Source: Streptomyces sp. CB02980
GTDB lineage: Bacteria > Actinomycetota > Actinomycetes > Streptomycetales > Streptomycetaceae
DNA length: 64,000 bases
NCBI RefSeq assembly: GCF_014451325.2
Contig: NZ_JACSCH020000016.1
Coordinates: 44,127 to 108,126 of the forward strand
Direction: 5' to 3'
Every line of letters starts with the position of its first letter. Positions within the stretch are counted from its first letter, which is position 1. Below are positions 51,238 through 59,120 of the stretch, one piece after another. A model generated the notes under the pieces. It was given only the letters and a program-made list of their open reading frames with translations. It had not been told where the DNA came from and did not search any database. Made by a program: the position numbers and the translations under genes.

Positions 51238-52536
51238 ATGAGTACCGACAGCGCTGCGGCGCAGCCGAAGAAGTCCGTGTGGGGCGGACTCTTCCAGGGG
51301 CTCCAGAAGATGGGCCGCAGCCTCCAGCTCCCCATCGCCGTCCTCCCGGCCGCGGGCATCATCAACCGGCTCGGGCAGCCTGACGTGTTCGGCGCGGACG
51401 GTCTCGGCTGGGACAACGTCGCCAAGGTGATGGCGGGCGCCGGCGGTGCACTTCTCGACGGCAGTCTGGGGCTGCCGCTCCTCTTCTGCATCGGCGTCGC
51501 GATCGGCATGGCGAAGAAGTCGGACGGTTCGACCGCGCTCGCGGCCGTCGTCGGCTTCCTCGTCTACTACACGGTGCTGCGTCAGTTCCCGAAGGACTGC
51601 CCGGAGGGCACGAAGGACATCAGCGGCGGCTGCCTCGGCGTCGACGACTCCTTCGCGGGCTACACGTACCAGAACCCCGGCGTCTTCGGCGGCATCGTCA
51701 TGGGCCTGCTCACCGCGTACCTGTGGCAGCGGTACCACCGGACGAAGCTGGTCGACTGGCTGGGCTTCTTCAACGGCCGCCGCCTGGTCCCGATCATCAT
51801 GACGTTCGTGGCGATCGCGTTCGCCGCGCTGTGCCTGTGGATCTGGCCGCCGATCGGTGACGGTCTGGAGAACTTCAGCGACTGGCTGGTCGGACTCGGC
51901 TCGTGGGGTTCGGGCATCTTCGGTCTGGCGAACCGGGCACTGCTCGTCATCGGCCTGCACCAGTTCCTGAACGTGCCGATCTGGTTCCAGTTCGGCACGT
52001 ACGAGAAGCCGGACGGCTCGGTGGTCCACGGCGACATCCCGATGTTCCTGGCGGGCGACCCGAACGCCGGCCAGTTCCTGACGGGCTTCTTCCCGATCAT
52101 GATGTTCGCGCTTCCGGCGGCGGCGCTCGCGATCACCCACTGCGCGAAGCCGCACCGGCGCAAGGAGGTCGGCGGCATGATGCTGTCGGTCGCACTGACC
52201 TCGTTCGTCACCGGCATCACCGAGCCGATCGAGTACTCGTTCCTCTTCATCGCCCCGCTGCTCTACGCGGTCCACGCCGTCCTCACGGGTGTGTCGATGG
52301 CCGTGACCTGGGCATTCGGCGTGAAGGACGGCTTCAGCTTCTCGGCCGGCCTGATCGACTACGTGATCAACTGGGGCCTCGCGACGAAGCCGTGGCTGAT
52401 CATTCCGATCGGTCTCGCGTTCGCGGTCGTCTACTACGCGATCTTCCGGTTCGCGATCACCAAGTTCAACCTCCCGACGCCCGGCCGCGAGCCTGACGAG
52501 GTCGGGGACGAGATGGAGCGGGAGAACGTCAAGTAG
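51238..52536 (+). CDS. nagE1: PTS EIIC permease for N-acetylglucosamine, first copy
   Basis: A 432-residue membrane permease of the glucose family with about ten helices. 'LQLPIAVLPAAGIINRLGQP', 'KLVDWLGFFNGRRLVPII' and 'FVTGITEPIEYSFLFIAPLL' (the conserved sugar-binding GITEP loop) identify it. A cysteine-containing stretch ('KDCPEGTKDISGGCLGVDD') after the third helix is an extra loop not in nagE2. Its EIIB partner is divergent. GGGAGGAC precedes the ATG at 51238; upstream in-frame sequence is promoter. It is followed by a terminator. Confidence 0.95.
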   Translation: MSTDSAAAQPKKSVWGGLFQGLQKMGRSLQLPIAVLPAAGIINRLGQPDVFGADGLGWDNVAKVMAGAGGALLDGSLGLPLLFCIGVAIGMAKKSDGSTALAAVVGFLVYYTVLRQFPKDCPEGTKDISGGCLGVDDSFAGYTYQNPGVFGGIVMGLLTAYLWQRYHRTKLVDWLGFFNGRRLVPIIMTFVAIAFAALCLWIWPPIGDGLENFSDWLVGLGSWGSGIFGLANRALLVIGLHQFLNVPIWFQFGTYEKPDGSVVHGDIPMFLAGDPNAGQFLTGFFPIMMFALPAAALAITHCAKPHRRKEVGGMMLSVALTSFVTGITEPIEYSFLFIAPLLYAVHAVLTGVSMAVTWAFGVKDGFSFSAGLIDYVINWGLATKPWLIIPIGLAFAVVYYAIFRFAITKFNLPTPGREPDEVGDEMERENVK

Positions 52537-52600
52537 CGCTGCGGTCACCCTGCAGAGCCTGACCGTTTCGGGGCTTTCGCCCCTCCCGTAAGACCCGCGA

Positions 52601-52632
52601 AAGGCCCCTGGACCTGACGGTCCGGGGGCCTT
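52601..52632 (+). terminator. Terminator after nagE1
   Basis: AAGGCCCCTGGACC and GGTCCGGGGGCCTT form a 14-bp stem with one G-T pair and loop TGAC. Confidence 0.85.
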
Positions 52633-52704
52633 ATGTCGTGCATTTCCAGCTATGGCTGAGCGCACAGAATTCGCAGGTTCCTTATCTAAGTCTCACGTGC
52701 TACA

Positions 52705-52752
52705 ACTGGTCTACACCACTCATTGGTGTAGACCACGCGGTCCAGACCACCG
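52705..52752. promoter_or_regulatory. Cluster of three dre-like sites upstream of nagE2
   Basis: ACTGGTCTACACCACT (52705-52720), ATTGGTGTAGACCACG (52722-52737) and GCGGTCCAGACCACCG (52737-52752) follow one another with no gap to speak of. The first two are strong dre matches; the third retains GGTCcaGACC. They lie 73-120 bases upstream of the nagE2 ATG. Confidence 0.88.
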
Positions 52753-52824
52753 CGTTCCACGAGACGTCGCCGTCCCCCCTTTTCACTGTCCTCTGGCGGC
52801 GCCTTGCCTTACTGGAGGAAGTTG

Positions 52825-54090
52825 ATGAGTACGGCCACCGCCCAGGCCGCCGCTCCCGCGAAGAAGCGCGGATCCGGCCTGTTCCAGGGCCTGCAGAAGG
52901 TCGGTCGCAGCCTGCAGCTGCCGATCGCCGTGCTGCCGGCCGCGGGTATCTTGCTCCGTCTCGGCCAGCCCGACGTCTTCGGAAAGGACGGACTCGGCTG
53001 GGACCAGGTCGCCTCCGTCTTCGCCACTGCCGGCGGCGCGGTCTTCGACAACCTGCCCCTGCTCTTCTGTATCGGTGTCGCCATCGGCTTCGCCAAGAAG
53101 GCGGACGGCTCCACCGCTCTGGCCGCGCTCGTCGGCTTCCTGGTCTACAGCAACGTGCTGAAGGCCTTCCCCATCACCGACGCCGTCGTCAACACGACCG
53201 CCAACAAGGGTGTCGACGTCGCCGCGACGTTCAACAACCCGGGCGTCCTCGGCGGCATCCTGATGGGTCTGCTCTCCGCGGTCCTGTGGCAGAAGTTCCA
53301 CCGCACCAAGCTGGTCGACTGGCTCGGCTTCTTCAACGGCCGCCGTCTCGTCCCGATCATCATGGCCTTCGTCGGCACCGCCGTCGGTGTCGTCTTCGGT
53401 CTGGTCTGGGAGCCCATCGGTGAGGGCATCTCCAGCTTCGGCGAGTGGATGACCGGCCTCGGCGCCGGTGGCGCCGGCCTCTTCGGCCTCATCAACCGCG
53501 CGCTGATCCCCGTCGGCATGCACCAGTTCGTGAACACCGTCTCCTGGTTCCAGATCGGTGACTTCACCAACGCCGCCGGCGAGGTCGTCCACGGTGACCT
53601 CAACCGCTTCTTCGCCGGTGACCCGAGCGCCGGAATCTTCATGTCGGGCTTCTTCCCGATCATGATGTTCGGCCTCCCGGCCGCCGCCATCGCCATCGCC
53701 CACGCCGCTCGCCCCGAGCGCCGCAAGGCCGTGATGGGCATGATGGTCTCCCTCGCGCTGACCTCCTTCGTCACCGGCATCACGGAGCCGATCGAGTTCA
53801 CCTTCATGTTCATCGCGCCGGTCCTGTACGCGATCCACGCCGTCCTGACCGCCGTGTCCATGGCCGTCACCTGGGCCTTCGGTGTCCACGCGGGCTTCAC
53901 CTTCTCGGCCGGCGGTATCGACTACCTGCTGAACTGGAACCTCGCGACCAAGCCGTGGCTGATCATCCCGATCGGTCTCGTCTTCGCGGCGATCTACTAC
54001 GTGGTCTTCCGCTTCGCGATCACCAAGTTCAACCTCCCGACGCCGGGCCGCGAGTCCGACGAGGAGCTCGAGGACCTCACCAAGGCGTGA
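52825..54090 (+). CDS. nagE2: PTS EIIC permease for N-acetylglucosamine, second copy
   Basis: A 421-residue paralogue of nagE1 with the same fold and motifs: 'LQLPIAVLPAAGILLRLGQP', 'LVDWLGFFNGRRLVPIIMAF' and 'FVTGITEPIEFTFMFIAPVL'. In S. coelicolor NagE2 is the main GlcNAc permease. Codon use is even more biased to C-ending codons than in nagE1, consistent with high expression. GGAGGAAG precedes the ATG at 52825. Three dre sites lie in the promoter and a palindromic terminator follows. Confidence 0.96.
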   Translation: MSTATAQAAAPAKKRGSGLFQGLQKVGRSLQLPIAVLPAAGILLRLGQPDVFGKDGLGWDQVASVFATAGGAVFDNLPLLFCIGVAIGFAKKADGSTALAALVGFLVYSNVLKAFPITDAVVNTTANKGVDVAATFNNPGVLGGILMGLLSAVLWQKFHRTKLVDWLGFFNGRRLVPIIMAFVGTAVGVVFGLVWEPIGEGISSFGEWMTGLGAGGAGLFGLINRALIPVGMHQFVNTVSWFQIGDFTNAAGEVVHGDLNRFFAGDPSAGIFMSGFFPIMMFGLPAAAIAIAHAARPERRKAVMGMMVSLALTSFVTGITEPIEFTFMFIAPVLYAIHAVLTAVSMAVTWAFGVHAGFTFSAGGIDYLLNWNLATKPWLIIPIGLVFAAIYYVVFRFAITKFNLPTPGRESDEELEDLTKA

Positions 54091-54107
54091 GCCTCACCCC
54101 GCAGCAC

Positions 54108-54145
54108 GGAAGGGCCCCGGAACCGTACGGTTCCGGGGCCCTTCC
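54108..54145. terminator. Loopless palindromic terminator between nagE2 and MBL gene
   Basis: A 38-base perfect palindrome (arms GGAAGGGCCCCGGAACCGT and its complement), between convergent genes and likely bidirectional. Confidence 0.88.
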
Positions 54146-54192
54146 CGTTGTCGCGCTTCCCGTCACCGCCCGCCCGTCGCCGGGGGACGGCC

Positions 54193-54945
54193 TCAGATCT
54201 CGTAGACCGCGCCCGGTCTCGCCAGCTCCGACGGGCCCGAGTACACCCGACGGGCGTCCGCCAGGTTCTGCTCGCCGTCCGTCCACGGCGGGATGTGGGT
54301 CAGGACGAGCCGGCCCACCGACGAGCGGGTCGCCTCGGCGCCCGCCTCGCGGCCGTTGAGGTGGAGGGCCGGGATGTCCTCCTTGCCGTGGGTGAAGGAG
54401 GCCTCGCAGAGGAAGAGGTCGGTGCCCTCGGCGAGCTTGTGCAGCGACTCGCAGACCCCGGTGTCCCCGGAGTACGTCAGCGAGCGGCCGTCGTGCTCGA
54501 CCCGGATGCCGTACGCCTCGACCGGATGGCACACCTTCTCCGTACGGACGGAGAACGGGCCGATCTCGAAGGCGCCCGACTTCAGGGTGCGGAAGTCGAA
54601 GACCTCGCTCATCGAGGTGGGCGAAGGGGTGTCCGCGTACGCCGTGGTCAGGCGCTGCTCGGCGCCCTCCGGGGCGTAGACGGGGATCGCGTCGCAGCGT
54701 CCGCCCTCGTGCCGGTAGTAGCGGGCGACGAAGTATCCGCACATGTCGATGCAGTGGTCCGCGTGCAGATGGCTGAGGAAGATCGCGTCGAGGTCGTACA
54801 GACCGATGTGTCGCTGCAGCTCGCCCAGGGCGCCGTTGCCCATGTCGAGGAGCAGCCGGAAGCCGTCGGCCTCGACGAGGTAGCTCGAACAGGCCGAATC
54901 CGCGGACGGGAACGACCCGGAGCAACCGACGACAGTGAGCTTCAT
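54193..54945 (-). CDS. MBL-fold metallohydrolase (phosphodiesterase-like)
   Basis: A 250-residue metallo-beta-lactamase-fold hydrolase. 'FLSHLHADHCIDMCGYFVAR' is the HxHxDH metal site, 'LTYSGDTGVCESL' provides the bridging Asp, and 'LVLTHIPPWT' the last His. The pattern resembles RNase Z/cyclic-nucleotide phosphodiesterase-type enzymes rather than lactamases. Substrate is unknown; mycobacterial relatives degrade cyclic nucleotides. It is conserved beside the nag PTS genes in Streptomyces. Confidence 0.9.
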   Translation of the reverse strand: MKLTVVGCSGSFPSADSACSSYLVEADGFRLLLDMGNGALGELQRHIGLYDLDAIFLSHLHADHCIDMCGYFVARYYRHEGGRCDAIPVYAPEGAEQRLTTAYADTPSPTSMSEVFDFRTLKSGAFEIGPFSVRTEKVCHPVEAYGIRVEHDGRSLTYSGDTGVCESLHKLAEGTDLFLCEASFTHGKEDIPALHLNGREAGAEATRSSVGRLVLTHIPPWTDGEQNLADARRVYSGPSELARPGAVYEI

Positions 54946-55148
54946 GGAGCGTGAACCTCCGTGGACGGATACGGAAAGCGCGCTGAGGAAGGGGGAGGCT
55001 GTGCGGTCTGTCGAGCGTAAGGCGCTCCAGGGCCTGTCGCTCCTTTGCGGTGGCCCGTTGTGGGCGAACTCACGGGCTCTGTCACCGGTTCGGATGGATG
55101 GCGGGCCGCGTCGGCGGAGTGAGGCGCGCGCCGGTACCGTCTTGAGGT

Positions 55149-55658
55149 ATGGACACGTCGTGGTGGCCCGCGCTGGTCGCGGTCGTGGTGATCGCACTGG
55201 TGGTGGCGCTCGCCGACGGGTGGCGGCGGTCGTCGCGCCGCCCCTCGGGACGTTCGTCGGGACGTCCGTCGGGAGGCCCGTCGGGACGGACCCGGCCGTC
55301 GACCCGGCCGCCCGGTCGGCCCACCGGGCCGCGGAAGGCTCCGTCGCGGTCGCCGCGGGCCGCGGAGATCTGGTGGGCGGACGTGCCCTTCGAGGACGGG
55401 CCCGGGTCGAAGGACCGGCCCTGTCTCGTGCTGTCGGTACGGGGGGACAGCGCGCTCGTCGCCAAGATCACCAGCAAGTACCACGACGAGCGGCCGGGGG
55501 TGATCGCGCTGCCGCCGGGTGCGGTGGGGGATGCGCAGGGGCGGCCGAGCTTCTTGGAGACGGATGAGCTTCGGGAGGTGCCGGTTTCGGAATTCCGGCG
55601 GAAAGCGGGGATGGCGGACCCGGTCCTTTGGGACCAGGTCCGCCATCTGGCGCGTTAG
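55149..55658 (+). CDS. Membrane-tethered PemK/MazF-like protein
   Basis: A 169-residue protein with an N-terminal membrane helix (about 5-24, 'WWPALVAVVVIALVVALADG'), a Ser/Arg/Gly/Pro-rich linker (about 25-70), and a PemK/MazF-type domain from 'AAEIWWADVPFEDGPGSKDR' through 'CLVLSVRGDSALVAKITSKY' to 'LETDELREVPVSEFRRKAG'. PemK toxins are soluble ribonucleases; a membrane anchor is unusual. No antitoxin gene lies next to it, so a toxin role is doubtful and a housekeeping binding role is possible. It is divergent from the MBL gene with a 203-base intergenic region that shows no clear element. Confidence 0.83.
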   Translation: MDTSWWPALVAVVVIALVVALADGWRRSSRRPSGRSSGRPSGGPSGRTRPSTRPPGRPTGPRKAPSRSPRAAEIWWADVPFEDGPGSKDRPCLVLSVRGDSALVAKITSKYHDERPGVIALPPGAVGDAQGRPSFLETDELREVPVSEFRRKAGMADPVLWDQVRHLAR

Positions 55659-55716
55659 CGCTTCGCGGGCCCTTCGGGGTGCGGGTTCAGGCATGAGGAG
55701 CCTGGGCGCGGGGGGC

Positions 55717-56667
55717 TTACGCCCAGAGTTGGCCCTGGACTGCTGCGATGGCTTCCTCTGTCGTCTTGGCCGTGTAGAGGCCGGTCGAGAGGTACTTCCA
55801 GCCGCCGTCGGCGACGACGAAGGCGATGTCCGCGCTCTCGCCCGCCTTCACCGCCTTGTTGCCGACGCCGATGGCCGCGTGCAGGGCCGCGCCCGTGGAG
55901 ACGCCCGCGAAGATGCCCTCCTGCTGAAGGAGTTCGCGGGTGCGGGTGACCGCGTCGGCGGAGCCGACGGAGAAGCGGGTGGTGAGGACGGAGGCGTCGT
56001 ACAGCTCCGGCACGAAGCCCTCGTCGAGGTTCCGGAGGCCGTAGACGAGGTCGTCGTAGCGCGGCTCGGCGGCGACGATCTTGACGTCGGGCTTCTGCTC
56101 GCGCAGGTAGCGGCCGACGCCCATGAGGGTGCCGGTGGTGCCGAGGCCCGCCACGAAGTGGGTGATGGAGGGCAGGTCGGCGAGGATCTCGGGGCCGGTG
56201 GTGGCGTAGTGGGCGCCCGCGTTGTGCGGGTTGCCGTACTGGTAGAGCATCACCCAGGTCGGGTTCTCCGCCGCGATCTCCTTGGCGACGCGTACCGCCG
56301 TGTTCGATCCGCCCGCCGCGGGGGACGAGACGATCTCGGCGCCCCACATGGAGAGCAGCTGGCGGCGCTCTTCGCTGGTGTTCTCGGGCATGACGCAGAC
56401 GATGCGGTAGCCCTTGAGCTTGGCCGCCATGGCCAGGGAGATGCCGGTGTTGCCGCTGGTCGGCTCCAGGATGGTGCAGCCGGGGGTGAGGCGGCCGTCC
56501 TTCTCCGCCTGCTCGATCATGTGGAGCGCGGGGCGGTCCTTGACCGAGCCGGTCGGGTTGCGGTCCTCCAGCTTCGCCCAGATGCGGACGTCGTCCGAGG
56601 GCGAGAGCCGGGGGAGGCGGACGAGCGGCGTGTTGCCGACCGCCGCCAGCGAGGAGTCGTAGCGCAT
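55717..56667 (-). CDS. cysM: Cysteine synthase CysM (CysO-dependent)
   Basis: A 316-residue PLP enzyme. Lys43 in 'NPTGSVKDRP' binds PLP; 'EPTSGNTGISLAMAAKLKGY' is the substrate loop and 'GLGTTGTLMGVGRYL' binds the PLP phosphate. Together with the adjacent sulfur carrier gene and the C-terminus '...VQGQLWA' this fits the actinobacterial CysM that uses O-phosphoserine and CysO-thiocarboxylate. It follows cysO by five bases. Confidence 0.95.
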   Translation of the reverse strand: MRYDSSLAAVGNTPLVRLPRLSPSDDVRIWAKLEDRNPTGSVKDRPALHMIEQAEKDGRLTPGCTILEPTSGNTGISLAMAAKLKGYRIVCVMPENTSEERRQLLSMWGAEIVSSPAAGGSNTAVRVAKEIAAENPTWVMLYQYGNPHNAGAHYATTGPEILADLPSITHFVAGLGTTGTLMGVGRYLREQKPDVKIVAAEPRYDDLVYGLRNLDEGFVPELYDASVLTTRFSVGSADAVTRTRELLQQEGIFAGVSTGAALHAAIGVGNKAVKAGESADIAFVVADGGWKYLSTGLYTAKTTEEAIAAVQGQLWA

Positions 56668-56672
56668 GTGGA

Positions 56673-56951
56673 TCAGACCATGCCACCGGCGACGGCCGGC
56701 AGGATCGTGACGCTGTCGCCGTCGGTGAGCTTGGTGTCGATGCCGTCGAGGAAGCGGACGTCCTCGTCGTTGAGGTAGACGTTGACGAAGCGGCGGAGCT
56801 TGCCGTCGTCGACGATGCGGGCCTCGATCCCGGTGTGGCGGGACTCCAGGTCGGCGAAGAGCTCGGCGAGGGTGCCGCCGCTGCCCTCGACGGCCTTCTG
56901 GCCGTCGGTGTAGGTGCGGAGGATGGTCGGGATGCGGACCTCGATGGCCAT
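56673..56951 (-). CDS. cysO: Sulfur carrier protein CysO (MoaD/ThiS family), C-terminus GGMV
   Basis: A 92-residue ubiquitin-fold protein. 'VRIPTILRTYTDGQKAVEGS', 'RRFVNVYLNDEDVRFLDGID' and 'GDSVTILPAVAGGMV' match CysO, which carries sulfur as a C-terminal thiocarboxylate to CysM. Mature CysO ends in GG; here Met-Val follow, so the precursor must be trimmed before activation, probably by the JAMM protein encoded at 60275-60703. AGGAG precedes the ATG at 56951. Confidence 0.93.
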   Translation of the reverse strand: MAIEVRIPTILRTYTDGQKAVEGSGGTLAELFADLESRHTGIEARIVDDGKLRRFVNVYLNDEDVRFLDGIDTKLTDGDSVTILPAVAGGMV

Positions 56952-57043
56952 GGCGTGGGCTCCTGTCGGAAGTGGCGTGATGGGCGCGCTGCTGGGGCCC
57001 CCGCGCGGAGGGGGGTCGTACGTAAGTGCGCTCGGCCGGTCGC

Positions 57044-57160
57044 TCAGAGCGCAGCGCGGGACGAACAGATCGCGCTGGCGAGGCGGCACAGGTCGACGTG
57101 CAGGCGCGCGACGAGCAGGACTGTGCCCGGAGTCTCTTCGCTCACGTCGTGGGAAACCAT
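57044..57160 (-). CDS. Putative leader peptide of the cysO-cysM operon
   Basis: A 38-residue open frame, MVSHDVSEETPGTVLLVARL then HVDLCRLASAICSSRAAL, 92 bases upstream of cysO. The RLHVDLCRLASAIC core with two Cys recurs in short leader peptides before sulfur genes in Streptomyces, so translation may sense cysteine supply and control the operon by attenuation. It is too short to show codon bias, but the conserved core and position support it. Confidence 0.7.
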   Translation of the reverse strand: MVSHDVSEETPGTVLLVARLHVDLCRLASAICSSRAAL

Positions 57161-57204
57161 GGGCTCATCGTATCGATTCCCGGTCCGGGTTTCGGAATGT
57201 GATC

Positions 57205-57990
57205 TCACATGGTGGATGATTCCTGCCCGACTGCCGGACGGTGCTGGAAGAGGACGGTGGGGCTCCCCGTCCTCGGATGCGGGATGACCTCGGCATCCAC
57301 CCCGTAGACGGCCTCCAGGAGGGCGGGGGTGAGGACCTCGGCGGGTGTACCGCCGGTGACGAGCCTTCCGCGCTCCAGGACGTAGATCCGGTCGCAGTAC
57401 GCCCCCGCCAGGTTGAGGTCGTGCAGTGCGAGCAGGTTGGTGGTGCCCAGGGTACGGACGAGGGCGAGCACGTCGAGCTGGTGGCGGATGTCCAGGTGGT
57501 TGGTGGGTTCGTCGAGGACGAGGAGGGCCGGGTCCTGGACGAGGGCGCGGGCGACCAGGGCGCGTTGGCGTTCGCCGCCGGAGAGGGTGGGGTACGGACG
57601 GTCGGCGAGGTCCGCGAGGCCGACGCGGGCGAGGGCGTCCTGGGCGCGCTCCCGGTCGGCGCCGGTGTCGCCCTCCCAGAACCGTTTGTGCGGGGAGCGG
57701 CCGAGGGCGACGAGTTCGCCGACGGTGAGTTCGAACTCGAGGGCGCTGTCCTGGGGGACGGTGGCGACGCGGCGGGCGCGGGCCTTGGGGCCGAGGGCGT
57801 GGAGGTCGTCGCCGTCGAGGAGGGCGCGGCCCGCCGTGGGGGTGAGGGTGCCGTAGACGCAGCGCAGGAGGGTGGTCTTGCCGCTGCCGTTGGGTCCGAT
57901 GAGGCCGACGGTCTCGCCCGGGCGGACGGTCAGGTCGACGGAGCGGAGCCGGTTCTCGTACGAGAGGCCGTGCAGGGTCAGTTCGGTCAC
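57205..57990 (-). CDS. btuD: Cobalamin ABC transporter ATP-binding protein
   Basis: A 261-residue ATPase of the FecCD/BtuCD type. Walker A 'GLIGPNGSGKTTLLR', signature 'LSGGERQRALVARALV', Walker B 'LLVLDEPTNHLD', H-loop 'NLLALHDLNLAGAY'. It starts with GTG overlapping the permease stop (GTGA). The cobalamin riboswitch ahead of the operon makes B12 or a corrinoid the expected substrate rather than a siderophore. Confidence 0.9.
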   Translation of the reverse strand: MTELTLHGLSYENRLRSVDLTVRPGETVGLIGPNGSGKTTLLRCVYGTLTPTAGRALLDGDDLHALGPKARARRVATVPQDSALEFELTVGELVALGRSPHKRFWEGDTGADRERAQDALARVGLADLADRPYPTLSGGERQRALVARALVQDPALLVLDEPTNHLDIRHQLDVLALVRTLGTTNLLALHDLNLAGAYCDRIYVLERGRLVTGGTPAEVLTPALLEAVYGVDAEVIPHPRTGSPTVLFQHRPAVGQESSTM

Positions 57991-59120
57991 AGCGGTGCTC
58001 CTTCCGGGCGGCGGCGCATCAGCCAGAGGAAGAACGGGCCGCCGGTGAGGGCGGTGAGGACGCCGACGGGGATGTCCTGGGGTGCGGCGACGGTCCGGGC
58101 GCCGAGGTCGGCGAGGACCAGGGCGAGCGCTCCGCCGAGCGCGGCGACCGGGAGGAGCCGGCGGTGCGGGGCGCCGACGGCCAGCCGGGCGGCGTGCGGG
58201 GCCATCAGGCCGACGAAGCCGACGGCTCCGCTGGCGGCGACCATGACGGCGGTGACGAGGGAGGCGAGGACGAAGACGGCGGCGCGGAAGCGGGCGGTGT
58301 CCAGGCCGAGGACGGTGGCGCCCTCCTCGCCGACGAGGAGCAGGTCGAGCGGGCGGGCGAGGGTGAGGAGGGCGCCGACGCCGACGGCGAGGACGGCGGC
58401 GGGCAGGGCCAGGGTGTCCCAGCGGGCGCTGCCGAGGCCGCCGAGGGACCAGTACATGGCCTCCTGGAACTGCTCGGGGCGTCCGGCGACGACCAGGAGC
58501 AGGGTGGCGAGCGCGGACAGGATGTAGGAGACGGCTACTCCGGCGAGGACGAGCCGGGTGCTGGTCAGGGTGGAGCCGCGGCGTGCGAGCCCGTAGACGA
58601 GGACGAGGGCGAGCAGGGCGCCCGCGAAGGCGCCGGCGGGCAGGGCGAGCGTGGTGGTCACGCCTCCCACGAGGCCCACTCCCCCGCCGGCGACCAGGAC
58701 GAGGACGGCTCCGGCGGAGGCGCCGGAGGAGATCCCGAGGAGGAAGGGGTCGGCGAGCCGGTTGCGGACGAGGGCCTGGAGGACGGCGCCGACGACGGCG
58801 AGCCCGGCGCCGACGACCGCGCCGAGCAGGACCCGGGGCAGCCGTACGTCGAGGACGATCGTGCGGTACGGGGAGGGGTCGGCGGCACGTCCGGTGAGGA
58901 CGTCGAGGACTTGGCCGGGCGGGATGCGGACGGAGCCGAGGGCGAGCGAGGCGGTCGCGGCGGCGGCCAGGGCGAGGAGGAGCGCGGCGACGACGACCGC
59001 GTACCGCAGCGTCCCGCCACCCGCCCGCAGGGGCGGACCCGATCGCCCGGCACCGGGCCGCGCGGACCGGGCGGACGGCCCGGACCGCACGGCCCCCGCG
59101 GCGCGGGTGCCCGGCTTCAT
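57987..59120 (-). CDS. btuC: Cobalamin ABC transporter permease (FecCD family)
   Basis: A 377-residue membrane protein with about ten helices after a 35-residue basic N-terminus. 'RLPRVLLGAVVGAGLAVVGA', 'NRLADPFLLGISSGASAGAV' and 'GAVGFVGLMAPHAARLAVGA' are FecCD family signatures. It forms the dimeric channel of the importer. Start and stop both overlap neighbouring genes by four bases (ATGA and GTGA). Confidence 0.92.
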   Translation of the reverse strand: MKPGTRAAGAVRSGPSARSARPGAGRSGPPLRAGGGTLRYAVVVAALLLALAAAATASLALGSVRIPPGQVLDVLTGRAADPSPYRTIVLDVRLPRVLLGAVVGAGLAVVGAVLQALVRNRLADPFLLGISSGASAGAVLVLVAGGGVGLVGGVTTTLALPAGAFAGALLALVLVYGLARRGSTLTSTRLVLAGVAVSYILSALATLLLVVAGRPEQFQEAMYWSLGGLGSARWDTLALPAAVLAVGVGALLTLARPLDLLLVGEEGATVLGLDTARFRAAVFVLASLVTAVMVAASGAVGFVGLMAPHAARLAVGAPHRRLLPVAALGGALALVLADLGARTVAAPQDIPVGVLTALTGGPFFLWLMRRRPEGAPL

